This document shows positions 53,072-61,868 of a stretch of DNA of 64,000 bases, piece after piece. The notes under the pieces were generated by a model that saw only the letters and a list, made by a program, of their open reading frames with translations, did no database searches and was not told where the DNA came from. The stretch lies in the NCBI RefSeq assembly GCF_014595995.2, contig NZ_CP063989.1, positions 930,001 to 994,000 of the forward strand, in the 5' to 3' direction. Every line of letters begins with the position of its first letter. Position 1 is the stretch's first letter. The DNA comes from Actinomyces respiraculi (GTDB lineage: Bacteria > Actinomycetota > Actinomycetes > Actinomycetales > Actinomycetaceae). A program made the translations under genes and the position numbers.

Positions 53072-53523
53072 GTTGATCTCGTTGCCCAGGAGTTGATCTC
53101 GTTCCTCCAACGAACGAGGTGGAGTGCTGGGGAACGAGATGGATGGGCGAGGAACGAGGTGGAGCGCTGGGGAACGAGATGGATGGGCTTTCTCGTCCTC
53201 CAAGTCGCCCAGGCCCCGGGCCTGGTCACGCTCACGTCCGGCGATCACCGTCGTACGCGACACCCCACCCGCCTAGCGATCTTCTGGGTTGCTCAGAAGT
53301 CGATCTCGTTGCGCAGGAGTTGATCTCGTTGCTCAGAAGTTGATCTCGTTCCTCCAGCGAACGAGGTGGAGTGCTGGGGAACGAGATGGATGGGCGAGGA
53401 ACGAGGTGGAGTGCTGGGGAACGAGATGGATGGGCGAGGAACGAGGTGGAGCGCTGGGGGACGAGGTGGATGGGCTCTCTCGTCCTCCAAGCCGTCCAGG
53501 CCCCGGGCCTGATCACGATCACG
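53072..53523. repeat. Duplicated block with 40-bp tandem units
   Basis: Two related blocks (about 53072-53236 and 53301-53523). Each starts with GTTGATCTCGTT-type units, continues with 2 or 3 copies of a ~40-bp unit (GGAACGAGATGGATGGGCGA plus ACGAGGTGGAGTGCTGG), and ends with a palindrome AGGCCCCGGGCCT. TCTCGTTCC and its complement GGAACGAGA occur on both sides. This and the palindrome fill the 815-bp gap 52820-53634; no gene is supported. Confidence 0.85.
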
Positions 53524-53634
53524 CCAGGCAATGACCCGGCGGCGTCGCCGTCGGAAACCACCTCCCATATCCGCGGTGTGGTCTCGGGCGCCGTAGGCTC
53601 AGCCAGAGCCCACCACCGACGAAAGGACGCCCCG

Positions 53635-54288
53635 ATGACGACTCGCCGTGAGATCGCCGCCATGATCGACCACACCCTCCTCAAGCCCGAGGCCACGGGC
53701 GAGCAGGTGGCCGCCCTCATCGCCCAGGGCGTCGAGCTCGGCACCTTCTCGGTGTGCGTGAGCCCGAACCAGCTGCCCGTCGAGGTGCCCGAGGGCCTGC
53801 GTGTGGCCACGGTCTGCGGCTTCCCCTCGGGCGCCCACGCGACCGCGGTCAAAGCGGCCGAGGCGGCCGACTCGGTGGCCAAGGGCGCCGACGAGGTGGA
53901 CATGGTCGTCAACCTCCGCCAGGTCAAGGAGCACGACTGGGACGCCGTCGAGGCGGACGTGCGGGCCGTCAAGGAGGCCGTGGGCGCCGCCCTGCTCAAG
54001 GTCATCATCGAGTCCGCGGCCCTGACCGATGAGGAGATCGTCGCCGTCTGCCAGGCCAGCGAGCGCGCCTGCGCGGACTACGTCAAGACCTCCACCGGCT
54101 TCCACCCCGCGGGCGGCGCCAGCGTTCACGCGGTGCGTCTCATGCGCGAGACGGTGGGCGAGCGCCTGGGCGTCAAGGCCTCGGGCGGCATCCGCACGGC
54201 GCAGGACGCGCTGGCCATGGTGGAGGCCGGGGCCTCGCGCCTGGGCGTGTCCGCGAGCGTCGCGATCCTCGACGGCCTCGAGGACTGA
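53635..54288 (+). CDS. deoC: Deoxyribose-phosphate aldolase
   Basis: 217 aa, GAAAGGA before ATG 53635. Class I aldolase splitting deoxyribose-5-[45 protein letters not shown] (Lys, Schiff base region) and [15 protein letters not shown] (catalytic Lys) are all present. TAGGCT at 53594-53599 may be its -10 box. Completes the nucleoside salvage set with cdd and deoA. Confidence 0.95.
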   Translation: MTTRREIAAMIDHTLLKPEATGEQVAALIAQGVELGTFSVCVSPNQLPVEVPEGLRVATVCGFPSGAHATAVKAAEAADSVAKGADEVDMVVNLRQVKEHDWDAVEADVRAVKEAVGAALLKVIIESAALTDEEIVAVCQASERACADYVKTSTGFHPAGGASVHAVRLMRETVGERLGVKASGGIRTAQDALAMVEAGASRLGVSASVAILDGLED

Positions 54289-54355
54289 GGCCCCAGACCC
54301 ACCCCACGACGCTGTCCCGACGACGCCCAGCGCGCGCTCATCACGGGACTGCTAC

Positions 54356-54393
54356 GGCACCGGCGCCTCCTGCTCACGGGAGGCACCGGCGCC
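54356..54393 (+). terminator. Hairpin after deoC
   Basis: 15-position stem (54356-54370 with 54379-54393) with two mismatches and an 8-nt loop; no T tract. Confidence 0.55.
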
Positions 54394-54429
54394 GTCGTCG
54401 TGCACTGATCCCGTCCCCGCGGCCGTGGT

Positions 54430-54577
54430 CCGCACGGGACCGGCGGGGACGGTGATCAGCCGGGTCCTCGCCGTCGACCGGCTGAGGGGTCCGCACGGGA
54501 CCGGCGGGGGCGGTGATCAGCCGGGTCCTCGCCGTCGACCGGCTGAGGGGCCCGCACGGGACCGGCGGGGGCGGTGA
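54430..54577. repeat. 61-bp tandem repeat upstream of the metal transporter
   Basis: Two full copies and a partial third (starts 54430, 54491, 54552) of a unit beginning CCGCACGGGACCGGCGGGG. Each full unit contains CAGCCGG...CCGGCTG, a 7-bp stem. No gene. Confidence 0.85.
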
Positions 54578-54616
54578 GAGACCGCGCACAATCGGGACCA
54601 GAAGCCGGACTCTCGT

Positions 54617-54645
54617 TTGAATGTTTCGGGTAACCGAAATAATCT
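54617..54645 (+). promoter_or_regulatory. Metal-transporter promoter with operator in the spacer
   Basis: TTGAAT (54617-54622) and TAATCT (54640-54645) are 17 bp apart. The spacer is nearly filled by the palindrome TTTCGGGTAACCGAAA (54624-54639). The start codon follows 7 nt later, so the mRNA is probably leaderless. A bound repressor would block RNA polymerase directly; Zur or MntR/DtxR type are the obvious candidates. Confidence 0.75.
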
Positions 54646-54652
54646 GGGCCGC

Positions 54653-55855
54653 ATGAGAACAGTTATCAGGTCGTCCAGGCGCACCGCCCTGGCGCTCGCC
54701 GCCCTCGCCCTCGCCACCCCGGCCCTCGTCGCCTGCGGCTCCTCCCAGTCCGCCGTCGACGTCAACGCCGAGGCCACGACGATCCACGCCGTCGCATCAA
54801 CCACCCAGATCTGCGACTACGTCACCCAGCTCGCCTCCGGCGGCGACGACCTCTCCTTCTCGCGCACCGGTGCCGACGGCACCACCGCCGAGCTCGGCGC
54901 CGACCCCGCCACCGCCCCCGTGCGCCTGACCCTCACCTGCCTCCTGGCCCCCAACGCCTCCGCCCACGAGCACGAGATGACCGCCTCCCAGTCCGCGGCC
55001 CTCGCCGAGGCCGACCTCTTCCTCGTCAACGGCGTCGACCTCGAGCACTTCCTCGACGACGCGATCGACTCCACCGGCTTCAAAGGCACCATGGTCGTCA
55101 CCTCCGGGGTCCTGACCGCCGACGACGTCGACACCCCCGGCGCGAACAAGGACGCCGAGACCGCCCTGCCCTACACCATCGACCGCGGCACCCAGGCCGT
55201 CGAGGTCGCCCCCTGGCCCTTCGCCCCCGAGCCGGGCGAGGAGGCCGAGTTCCGCTACGACCCCCACGTGTGGACCAACCCCCGCAACGCCGCCATCCAG
55301 GTCGCCAACATCGGCGCCGCCCTGACCTCCGTCGCCCCCGAGGCCGCCGACACGATCAACAGCCACGTCAGCGCCTACGCCGAGCTCCTGAGCGCCCTCG
55401 ACACCTGGGCCGAGCAGAGCCTGTCCACCGTGCCCGCCGAGCACCGCGTCCTGTTCACCAGCCACGACGCCTTCGGCTACCTCTCCAACGCCTACGGCAT
55501 CCGCTTCGAGGGCGCCGCCATGAGCGACTTCAACGCCCAGCAGGACGCCACCGCCCAGAAGATCCAGCAGACCGCCGACGCCATCACCGCCTCCGGCGCC
55601 GTCGCGATCTTCGCCGAGAACTCCAACAACCCCGAGTCCGTCGAGAAGGTCGCCGCCCTGGCCGGCGTGCGCGCCGTCATCGGCGACGAGGCCCTGTACG
55701 GCGACTCCCTGGGCGAGCCCGGCTCCGACGGCGAGACCTACATCGGCTCCATCCTGCACAACGTCTTTAACCTCACCACCGCGTGGGGAGGTACGGTCTC
55801 TGAGGTGCCCGCCGAGCTGTCCGAGTGGGCGCCCACCAACGTCGTCGAGTCCTGA
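54653..55855 (+). CDS. Zinc/manganese-binding lipoprotein of an ABC importer
   Basis: 400 aa. Signal peptide with lipobox LVAC. ZnuA/TroA-like (cluster A-I) fold: NASAHEHEM (His), NGVDLEHFLDD (His), YDPHVWTNPRNAAIQV (His), and a late acidic site (FAENSNNPESVEKVA). Captures Zn(II) or Mn(II). It is first in a four-gene operon with an ATPase and two permeases. Zinc versus manganese cannot be told by sequence alone. Confidence 0.93.
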   Translation: MRTVIRSSRRTALALAALALATPALVACGSSQSAVDVNAEATTIHAVASTTQICDYVTQLASGGDDLSFSRTGADGTTAELGADPATAPVRLTLTCLLAPNASAHEHEMTASQSAALAEADLFLVNGVDLEHFLDDAIDSTGFKGTMVVTSGVLTADDVDTPGANKDAETALPYTIDRGTQAVEVAPWPFAPEPGEEAEFRYDPHVWTNPRNAAIQVANIGAALTSVAPEAADTINSHVSAYAELLSALDTWAEQSLSTVPAEHRVLFTSHDAFGYLSNAYGIRFEGAAMSDFNAQQDATAQKIQQTADAITASGAVAIFAENSNNPESVEKVAALAGVRAVIGDEALYGDSLGEPGSDGETYIGSILHNVFNLTTAWGGTVSEVPAELSEWAPTNVVES

Positions 55856-55872
55856 CCTTCGGAAGAGAGCAC

Positions 55873-56775
55873 ATGACTATTGCCGAGCAGCCGCACGTGG
55901 CAGCCGGGACGACCCCGACCGCCGGCCGCACCGCCGAGTATGACGGCACCACCGCCGTCGTGCTGGAGGACCTCGCCCTGGCCTACGGGCGAACCCCCGT
56001 CCTCACGGGTGTCACCGGCACCCTGAGGGCTGGCCAGGCGCTGGCGCTCGTCGGCCCCAACGGCTCGGGCAAGACCACGCTGCTGCGTGCGCTGCTCGGC
56101 ATGGTCCGCATTGTCAACGGAACCGCCCGCGTCAACGGCCAGGCGCCGGGCCGCGCACCGGCCGGGAGCATCGGCTACGTCCCGCAGGTCGCCGACCTCG
56201 ACCCGACCTTCCCCGTCACGGCCCTCGACGTCGTCGTCATGGGCACCGTCTCCGCCCTGGGGCCGCTGCGGCGCCCGGGACGGCGCGAGCGCGAGCGCTC
56301 ACGCGATGCCCTGGGGACCGTCGGGCTGTCCCACGTCGCCACCCGCCGCTTCGGCGAGCTCTCCGGCGGACAGCAGCAGCGCGTCCTGCTCGCCCGCTGC
56401 CTGGCCTCGCGCCCCCGCCTCGTCCTGCTCGACGAGCCCTTCAACGGCCTGGATCAGCCCAACCGCGACGCCCTGCTGCGCATCCTGTCCGGGCTGAAGT
56501 CCGACGGCGTCGCCGTCGTCGTCTCGACACACGACCTGATCCTCGCCCAGGAGGTCTGTGAGCAGGTGGCCCTGCTGGCCGGCCATCAGGTGGGTTTCGG
56601 GCCCCGCGAGGAGGTCCTCGTGCCCGCGCTCGTCGAGCAGGCCTACGGCGCCGGCCCCGAGCACGCCGCCCGGCTCCTGGGCCTGCCCGTCGCGCCGCAC
56701 CTTCCGACGGCGAGTCCGGTCCTCTCCTCCGATGAGGCCGTCGGCGCCGACCCGCTGCCTGTGGGCACCGCATGA
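55873..56775 (+). CDS. Metal ABC importer ATPase
   Basis: 300 aa. GPNGSGKTT, GYVPQVADLDPTFPVTALDVV (family Q-loop region), LSGGQQQRVLLARC and LVLLDEPFNGLD are typical of ZnuC/TroB-like ATPases. It starts 17 nt after the binding protein stop (GGAAGAGAG site) and overlaps the first permease by 4 nt. Confidence 0.94.
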   Translation: MTIAEQPHVAAGTTPTAGRTAEYDGTTAVVLEDLALAYGRTPVLTGVTGTLRAGQALALVGPNGSGKTTLLRALLGMVRIVNGTARVNGQAPGRAPAGSIGYVPQVADLDPTFPVTALDVVVMGTVSALGPLRRPGRRERERSRDALGTVGLSHVATRRFGELSGGQQQRVLLARCLASRPRLVLLDEPFNGLDQPNRDALLRILSGLKSDGVAVVVSTHDLILAQEVCEQVALLAGHQVGFGPREEVLVPALVEQAYGAGPEHAARLLGLPVAPHLPTASPVLSSDEAVGADPLPVGTA

Positions 56776-57737
56776 GCGACACCCTCACCCGCCTCGTGGC
56801 CGCCGCGGTCGAGGCCCTGCGCGAGGCTGTGTCCGGTATCCCCGGCATCGCCCCCCTGGCGACCGCACCCTTCCTGTTCCGGCCCTTCGTGCTGCTCATC
56901 GTCCTGGGCTTCGTGTGCGCCCTGGTGGGCACGCTCGTCAACCTGCGCCGCGCCGAGTTCCACGCCGAGGCGCTGGTGCACGCCGTCTTCCCCGGGATCG
57001 TCGTCGGCGCCGTGACCGCCGGGACGGGCATGATCGTGCCTGCCGGAGCCGTCGCCGGGGCGCTGGCCGCCGCCGCCCTGACCTGGGTGGACCACCACTC
57101 GCGGCGCGACGCCTCAGAGGCCGGCACCGCCGTCGTCCTCACCGGATTCTTCTCCGTCGGGATGGTCGTCCTACTGGCCAATGGGGATATGTCCGGCCAG
57201 CTCGAGGCCCTCATGTTCGGCAGGCTGCTTGAGGTCACCGACCTGCGCCTGGCCCAGGCCCTCGTCGTCAGCGTGCTGGCCCTGCTCCTGGTGCTGCTGA
57301 CCTGGAAGGAGCAGGTCGCCATCGCCTTCGACCCCGTCGGTGCCCGAGCCTCCGGGCTGCGGGTCCTGGCCCTCGACCTCGTGCTCAACGCCGCGGTGGC
57401 GGCCGTCGTCGTCGCCGCCGCGACCGCCGTGGGCACCCTCCTCGTCATCGGCCTGCTCACCCTGCCCGGCACCACCGGCCGCGTGCTGGCCCGCTCGGTG
57501 CCCGGCATGGTGGTGACCGCCCTGGTCGTCGGGGTCGCGGGAGGCTGGCTGGGGCTGCTCCTGGCCGTCTCACCCTCGCCGCGTCCGGTCTCGCCCCAGG
57601 CGGCCGTCATCATGGTCATGGCCTTGGCCCTCGTGGTGGCGGTCGGCGGGGCGCGCGTGACCGGGGCTCTGCGTTCACGGCAGTCGACGGGGCTCACGCG
57701 CGGTGCCGTCGCAGGCGGCGCCCGGGAGGTCGAGTGA
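56772..57737 (+). CDS. Metal ABC importer permease 1
   Basis: 321 aa, about eight or nine helices of the ZnuB/TroC family; RRAEFHAEALVHAVFPGIVVGA and GTLLVIGLLTLPGTTGRVLA are the conserved regions. Overlaps both neighbours by 4 nt. Confidence 0.92.
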   Translation: MSDTLTRLVAAAVEALREAVSGIPGIAPLATAPFLFRPFVLLIVLGFVCALVGTLVNLRRAEFHAEALVHAVFPGIVVGAVTAGTGMIVPAGAVAGALAAAALTWVDHHSRRDASEAGTAVVLTGFFSVGMVVLLANGDMSGQLEALMFGRLLEVTDLRLAQALVVSVLALLLVLLTWKEQVAIAFDPVGARASGLRVLALDLVLNAAVAAVVVAAATAVGTLLVIGLLTLPGTTGRVLARSVPGMVVTALVVGVAGGWLGLLLAVSPSPRPVSPQAAVIMVMALALVVAVGGARVTGALRSRQSTGLTRGAVAGGAREVE

Positions 57738-58594
57738 TCATCCCCGTCTCCTGGCAGTTGCTCGCGCTCCCGATGACCGTTGCCGTCCTCGTGGGGCTGC
57801 TCGCGGGTGCCGTCGGCGCCATCGCCCTCATCGAGCGCCGGATCTTTCTGGCCGAGTCCCTCACCCACTCGACCTTCCCCGGGGCGGTGGCCGGCGTTGT
57901 CGTCGCCGCCTGGGCCGTCCCGGCGATCTGGGGCGGGCGGGCGGGCTACGCCGTCCTGTCAGTGGCGATCCTCGTGGGCGCGGCCCTCATGTGCCTGCCC
58001 ATGCTCGCCCTGGCCCGCTGGCTCCAGGGCGTGCCCGGTGTGTCTGCACAGGCGGCTGCCGGGGCGGTGCTGTCCACAGGCTTCGCCCTGGGTTACCTGC
58101 TGAGCACCTGGTTCGCCCCGCTGCCGCTCAAGGTGGACGGCTTCCTCGCCGGCTCCCTGCTCAACGTCAAGACGACTGATGCCTGGACGGCCGGCGTGTG
58201 CCTGGCCCTGACAGCGCTGCTCCTGGTGACCGCGGGCCCGCGCCTGGCCTTCCACGCCTTCGACCCGGTGGGGCACCGTGCCTCGGGAATGAGTGCCCGC
58301 GCCGCCGACGCCGCCGTCATGGGCATGGTCTGCGTCGCCATCGTCGTGCTCGTGCCCTCACTGGGCACGATCCTGCCCATCGCGCTCATCGCCGCTCCCG
58401 CGGCGGCGGTGGTGCCCTGGGTGCGCAGCGTGCACGCCCTCGTCATCGGCTCAGCGCTCGTGGGCGCCGGCTGCGCGCTGGCGGGACTCGCCGTCGCCGT
58501 GCTGGGTGAGCTGAGCGCCGGAGGCTGCATCGGGGCCCTGTGCGCCCTCGTCTGGGCGGGCTCCGTCGGCACCCGCCGGGCCCTGTCAGCCTGA
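57734..58594 (+). CDS. Metal ABC importer permease 2
   Basis: 286 aa, ZnuB/TroD-like, eight or nine helices; RIFLAESLTHSTFPGAVAGVV and FDPVGHRASGMSARA match permease 1 at corresponding places, so the channel is a heterodimer of paralogues. GTG start overlapping the preceding stop. Convergent with the phosphohexomutase, 5 nt apart. Confidence 0.92.
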   Translation: MIIPVSWQLLALPMTVAVLVGLLAGAVGAIALIERRIFLAESLTHSTFPGAVAGVVVAAWAVPAIWGGRAGYAVLSVAILVGAALMCLPMLALARWLQGVPGVSAQAAAGAVLSTGFALGYLLSTWFAPLPLKVDGFLAGSLLNVKTTDAWTAGVCLALTALLLVTAGPRLAFHAFDPVGHRASGMSARAADAAVMGMVCVAIVVLVPSLGTILPIALIAAPAAAVVPWVRSVHALVIGSALVGAGCALAGLAVAVLGELSAGGCIGALCALVWAGSVGTRRALSA

Positions 58595-58599
58595 GCGCC

Positions 58600-60315
58600 T
58601 CAGATGCCGAGCACGGCCTTCAGGTCGGTCTTGATGCGCTCCAGGCGGTCGGCGGCCGTGCGGCGGGCCACCTCGACGGGCTCGTCGACGGCGACCGGCA
58701 CCACCACCTCGCAGTAGCACTTGAGCTTCGGCTCCGTGCCCGAGGGGCGGATGACCACGCGGTCGTCCGCCGCCGTCTTGAAGATGAGGCCGTCCGTCGG
58801 GGGCAGCTGGCCGCCGTTGCCGTCACTGGCGCCGTCGAGCAGGTCGAAGACGTCCACGACCGGCGAGCCCGCCAGGTGCGCCGGGCCACCGCCCGCCCGC
58901 AGACGCTCCATCGCCTCAGTGATGAAGGACAGGTCCTCCACGCGCATGCTCAGCGGGCTCGTGGCGTACAGGCCGTGCTCGCGGGCCAGGCGGTCGAGCA
59001 GGTCGAGCAGGCTGCGCCCCTGCTGCTTGAGCACCGAGGCCAGCAGCGCCAGGCGCACCGAGGCGGAGATGCCGTCCTTGTCCCGCACCTTCTTGGGATC
59101 CACGCAGTAGCCCAGGGCCTCCTCGTAGCCGAAGACGAGGCCAGGCACCCGGCTGATCCACTTAAAGCCCGTGAGCGTGATGCGGTGCCCCAGGCCGTGC
59201 GCCTGGGCGATCCTGCGCAGCAGGCGCGAGGAGACGATCGAGTTGGCGAGCACACCGGTGCCGGCGAAGGCCGCGAGCTCGGCGGCCTGCTCACCCAGCA
59301 GTGAGCCCACCTCGTCGCCCGTGAGCTGACGCCACCCGCCGGGCGTGTGCGGGTCCGGCACGGCCGCCGAGCAGCGGTCCGCGTCGGGGTCGTTGGCGAT
59401 CACCAGGTCCGCGCCGACCTCGCGCGCCAGCGCGAGGGACAGGTCGAGGGCGCCGGGCTCCTCCGGGTTGGGGAAGGAGACGGTCGGGAAGTCGGGGTCC
59501 GGCTCGAACTGCTCGGGCACGACGACGACGTCGTCGAAGCCCACACGCCTGAGGGCGTCCCGGCAGATCTGCCCGCCCACGCCGTGCATGGCGGTGAGCA
59601 CGATCTTCAGGTCCGCGGCCGCGGGCACACGCGAGACACAGGCGGCGGCCGTGTACTCCTCGACGATCTCCTCGCCGATCGTCTCCCAGCCGGACTCGGG
59701 TCTGGCCACGCTGCTGAGGGGGCCGACGGCGGCGATCGCGGCGGCGATGTCGGCGTCGTAGGGCGGCACGATCTGGGCGCCGCGGCCGGAGTCGGTGACG
59801 GCGCGCCCGCCCAGGTAGACCTTGTAGCCGTTGTCCTGGGGCGGGTTGTGCGAGGCGGTGACCATGACGCCGGCGTCGGCCTTCAGATGCCGCAGCGCGA
59901 AGGCGAGGACGGGGGTGGGGCAGTGGCGGTCGAAGAGTATCGCCCGCCCGCCGGCGCCGGTGACGACGGCGGCGGTGTCACGGGCGAAGACGGCGGAGCC
60001 GTGGCGGGCGTCGTAGCCGATGACAACGCTGAAGCCCTCGCCGAGGCGGTCCTTGAGGTAGGCGGCCAGGCCCGCCGCGGCACGGATGACGACGACCCGG
60101 TTCATGCGGTGGGGACCGCCGCCCAGGCGCCCGCGCAGCCCGGCGGTGCCGAACTGGAGGCTGCCCGAGAAGGCGTCGGTCAGCTCGGCGGTCGCCGAGG
60201 CGTCACCGGCCGTGTGGGCTGCCAGGAGGGAGGATAGTGCTGCGCGGGTGACGGCGTCCGGGTCCTCGTTGATCCAGGCACCGACCTCGTCGATGAGGGA
60301 GGGGGTCTCAGTCAT
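58600..60315 (-). CDS. Phosphoglucomutase/phosphomannomutase
   Basis: 571 aa, the PgmB/Pgm2-like long form. The catalytic serine loop VTASHNPPQDNGYKVYLGG, metal loop NDPDADRCS, sugar loop GYEEALGYCVD and phosphate loop RPSGTEPKLKCY are all present. Converts hexose 1- and 6-phosphates; with the GDP-mannose pyrophosphorylase it could feed mannosylation, with other partners UDP-glucose. Monocistronic. Confidence 0.94.
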   Translation of the reverse strand: MTETPSLIDEVGAWINEDPDAVTRAALSSLLAAHTAGDASATAELTDAFSGSLQFGTAGLRGRLGGGPHRMNRVVVIRAAAGLAAYLKDRLGEGFSVVIGYDARHGSAVFARDTAAVVTGAGGRAILFDRHCPTPVLAFALRHLKADAGVMVTASHNPPQDNGYKVYLGGRAVTDSGRGAQIVPPYDADIAAAIAAVGPLSSVARPESGWETIGEEIVEEYTAAACVSRVPAAADLKIVLTAMHGVGGQICRDALRRVGFDDVVVVPEQFEPDPDFPTVSFPNPEEPGALDLSLALAREVGADLVIANDPDADRCSAAVPDPHTPGGWRQLTGDEVGSLLGEQAAELAAFAGTGVLANSIVSSRLLRRIAQAHGLGHRITLTGFKWISRVPGLVFGYEEALGYCVDPKKVRDKDGISASVRLALLASVLKQQGRSLLDLLDRLAREHGLYATSPLSMRVEDLSFITEAMERLRAGGGPAHLAGSPVVDVFDLLDGASDGNGGQLPPTDGLIFKTAADDRVVIRPSGTEPKLKCYCEVVVPVAVDEPVEVARRTAADRLERIKTDLKAVLGI

Positions 60316-60476
60316 GCTGAGAACGTACCGGTCCGGACCCGCAGTACGTGGTGATCGTGACCGCCCTCATGGGTAATCCGGGCCACAAGGACCGTGTGCC
60401 CGGGCGCGGCGGTGGGAGACGACGGCGACGCCGCGCCCGAGCGACAACACCCGCCCTCATGCGCGAGGATCGCCCC

Positions 60477-61253
60477 ATGACATCACGAGAGCACACAGAA
60501 CTCCGACAGTCCTACCGCAAGGGACCCGTGCTGCTGCGCGGCTCCCTGATCCCCGCCGAGACCACCGACGCGCGCCTGCTCACCAGCGGCGAGGGCACCG
60601 ACTGGCTCCACTCGGACCCGTGGCGGGTGCTGCGCATCCAGTCCGAATTCGTCGAGGGATTCGGCGCGCTCGCGGAGCTGGGGCCCGCCATCAGCGTCTT
60701 CGGCTCGGCGCGCACGACGCCGCAGGAGCCCACCTACGCCCTGGCCGAAGAGGTCGGCGCAGGGCTGGCCCGCCACGGTTATGCCGTCATCACCGGCGGC
60801 GGCCCCGGCACCATGGAGGCGGCGAACAAGGGAGCCCACGAGGCCGGGGGAGTGAGCGTCGGCCTCGGGATCGAGCTGCCCCTCGAGCAGGGCATGAACG
60901 AGTACGTCGATCTGGGGATCAACTTCCGCTACTTCTTCGCCCGCAAGACGATGTTCGTCAAGTACTCCGACGGCTTCGTGGTCATGCCCGGCGGCTTCGG
61001 CACGATGGACGAGCTCTTTGAGGCGCTCACGCTCGTCCAGACCCAGAAGGTTGACGGCTTCCCGGTGGTGCTCGTGGACTCCTCCTTCTGGGGCGGTCTC
61101 ATGGACTGGCTGCGAGGCACCCTTGTGAGCGCCGGGGTCATCTCCGCTGGGGACGTCGACCTCGTGCGCGTCGTCGACACGGCCGAGGAGGCCGTGGACG
61201 ACGTCGTCGGGTCCGCGCGCCGTCTGCGGGCCGACCGGGCCGCCCGAGGCTGA
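60477..61253 (+). CDS. LOG-family protein (cytokinin riboside 5'-monophosphate phosphoribohydrolase type)
   Basis: 258 aa from ATG 60477. GGGPGTMEAANKGA and the signature PGGFGTMDELFEALT are exact for the LOG/TIGR00730 family, which hydrolyses nucleotide 5'-monophosphates to base and ribose phosphate. The N-terminal ~55-residue extension and the following DUF3117 gene match the mycobacterial neighbourhood Rv1205-Rv1211. The stop codon lies in a 45-bp repeat. Confidence 0.9.
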   Translation: MTSREHTELRQSYRKGPVLLRGSLIPAETTDARLLTSGEGTDWLHSDPWRVLRIQSEFVEGFGALAELGPAISVFGSARTTPQEPTYALAEEVGAGLARHGYAVITGGGPGTMEAANKGAHEAGGVSVGLGIELPLEQGMNEYVDLGINFRYFFARKTMFVKYSDGFVVMPGGFGTMDELFEALTLVQTQKVDGFPVVLVDSSFWGGLMDWLRGTLVSAGVISAGDVDLVRVVDTAEEAVDDVVGSARRLRADRAARG

Positions 61254-61357
61254 CGGGGCCGGGGCGGTCTGCTGGACGACCAGGCCGGGTGGCGCTGACG
61301 GGGCCGGGGCGGTCTGCTGGACGACCAGGCCGGGTGGCGCTGACGGGGCCGGGGCTG
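61251..61357 (+). repeat. 45-bp tandem repeat starting at the LOG stop codon
   Basis: Two full units (61251-61295, 61296-61340) and a partial third, each starting TGACGGGGCCGGGGCGG. Being 45 bp, the repeat keeps a TGA in frame in every unit, so repeat loss or gain never changes the protein. Confidence 0.85.
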
Positions 61358-61530
61358 CCCGCGAGCTGACCGGAGCCGGGGCGGCCTGGAACTGGAGGCA
61401 CGGGCCGTGGCGCTGGCGCCGTCGTCGGCACCGAGTGGACTTCGCCACGAAGCACGCACTGAGGCCGCCAGGTGGCCTAAGATGCAAGGAACCGTGCGAT
61501 TCAGTGCGCTCTTCACCGAAAGGGGATCAC

Positions 61531-61698
61531 ATGGCTGCCATGAAGCCCAGGACGGGTGACGGCCCGCTCGAGGTCGTCAAGGAGGGTCGCTCCATCATCA
61601 TGCGGGTCCCGCTCGAGGGAGGCGGCCGTCTCGTCGTCGAGATCAGCCCCGACGAGATCAAGCAGCTCCAGGAGGCCCTGGGCTCTGTCAAGATCTGA
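61531..61698 (+). CDS. DUF3117 protein
   Basis: 55 aa, GAAAGGGG before ATG 61531. MAAMKPRTGDGPLEVVKEGR and GGGRLVVEISPDEI are near-invariant in actinobacteria (Rv1211 in M. tuberculosis). Small soluble protein of unknown function. Confidence 0.93.
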   Translation: MAAMKPRTGDGPLEVVKEGRSIIMRVPLEGGGRLVVEISPDEIKQLQEALGSVKI

Positions 61699-61795
61699 CG
61701 TACGTGCAAGATCTGACGTACGTGACGATCTGATCGTGTACCACCGGGCGGCTCGCACAGGGGCAAGGAGCCCGCAGGCTGAGCCTCCTGCACAT

Positions 61796-61835
61796 CGAGA
61801 CGGGGCCGGGTCCTGAAGAACCCGGCCCCGTCTCG
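61796..61835. terminator. Bidirectional terminator, 16-bp stem
   Basis: CGAGACGGGGCCGGGT (61796-61811) pairs perfectly with 61820-61835, loop 8 nt; located between convergent DUF3117 and methyltransferase genes. Confidence 0.85.
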
Positions 61836-61868
61836 ACGTCTGTGCGCACTGCCCGCATGGGGCGGGGC

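Noticed and set aside
51674..53263. 529-codon minus-strand frame across the repeat field
   Set aside because: Its composition comes from the repeats and from the complement of deoA and the C39-like gene; no domain or ribosome-binding site.
53072..53523. CRISPR or plasmid-type origin (iterons)
   Set aside because: No unique spacers, no rep gene and no AT-rich stretch; kept only as a repeat field.
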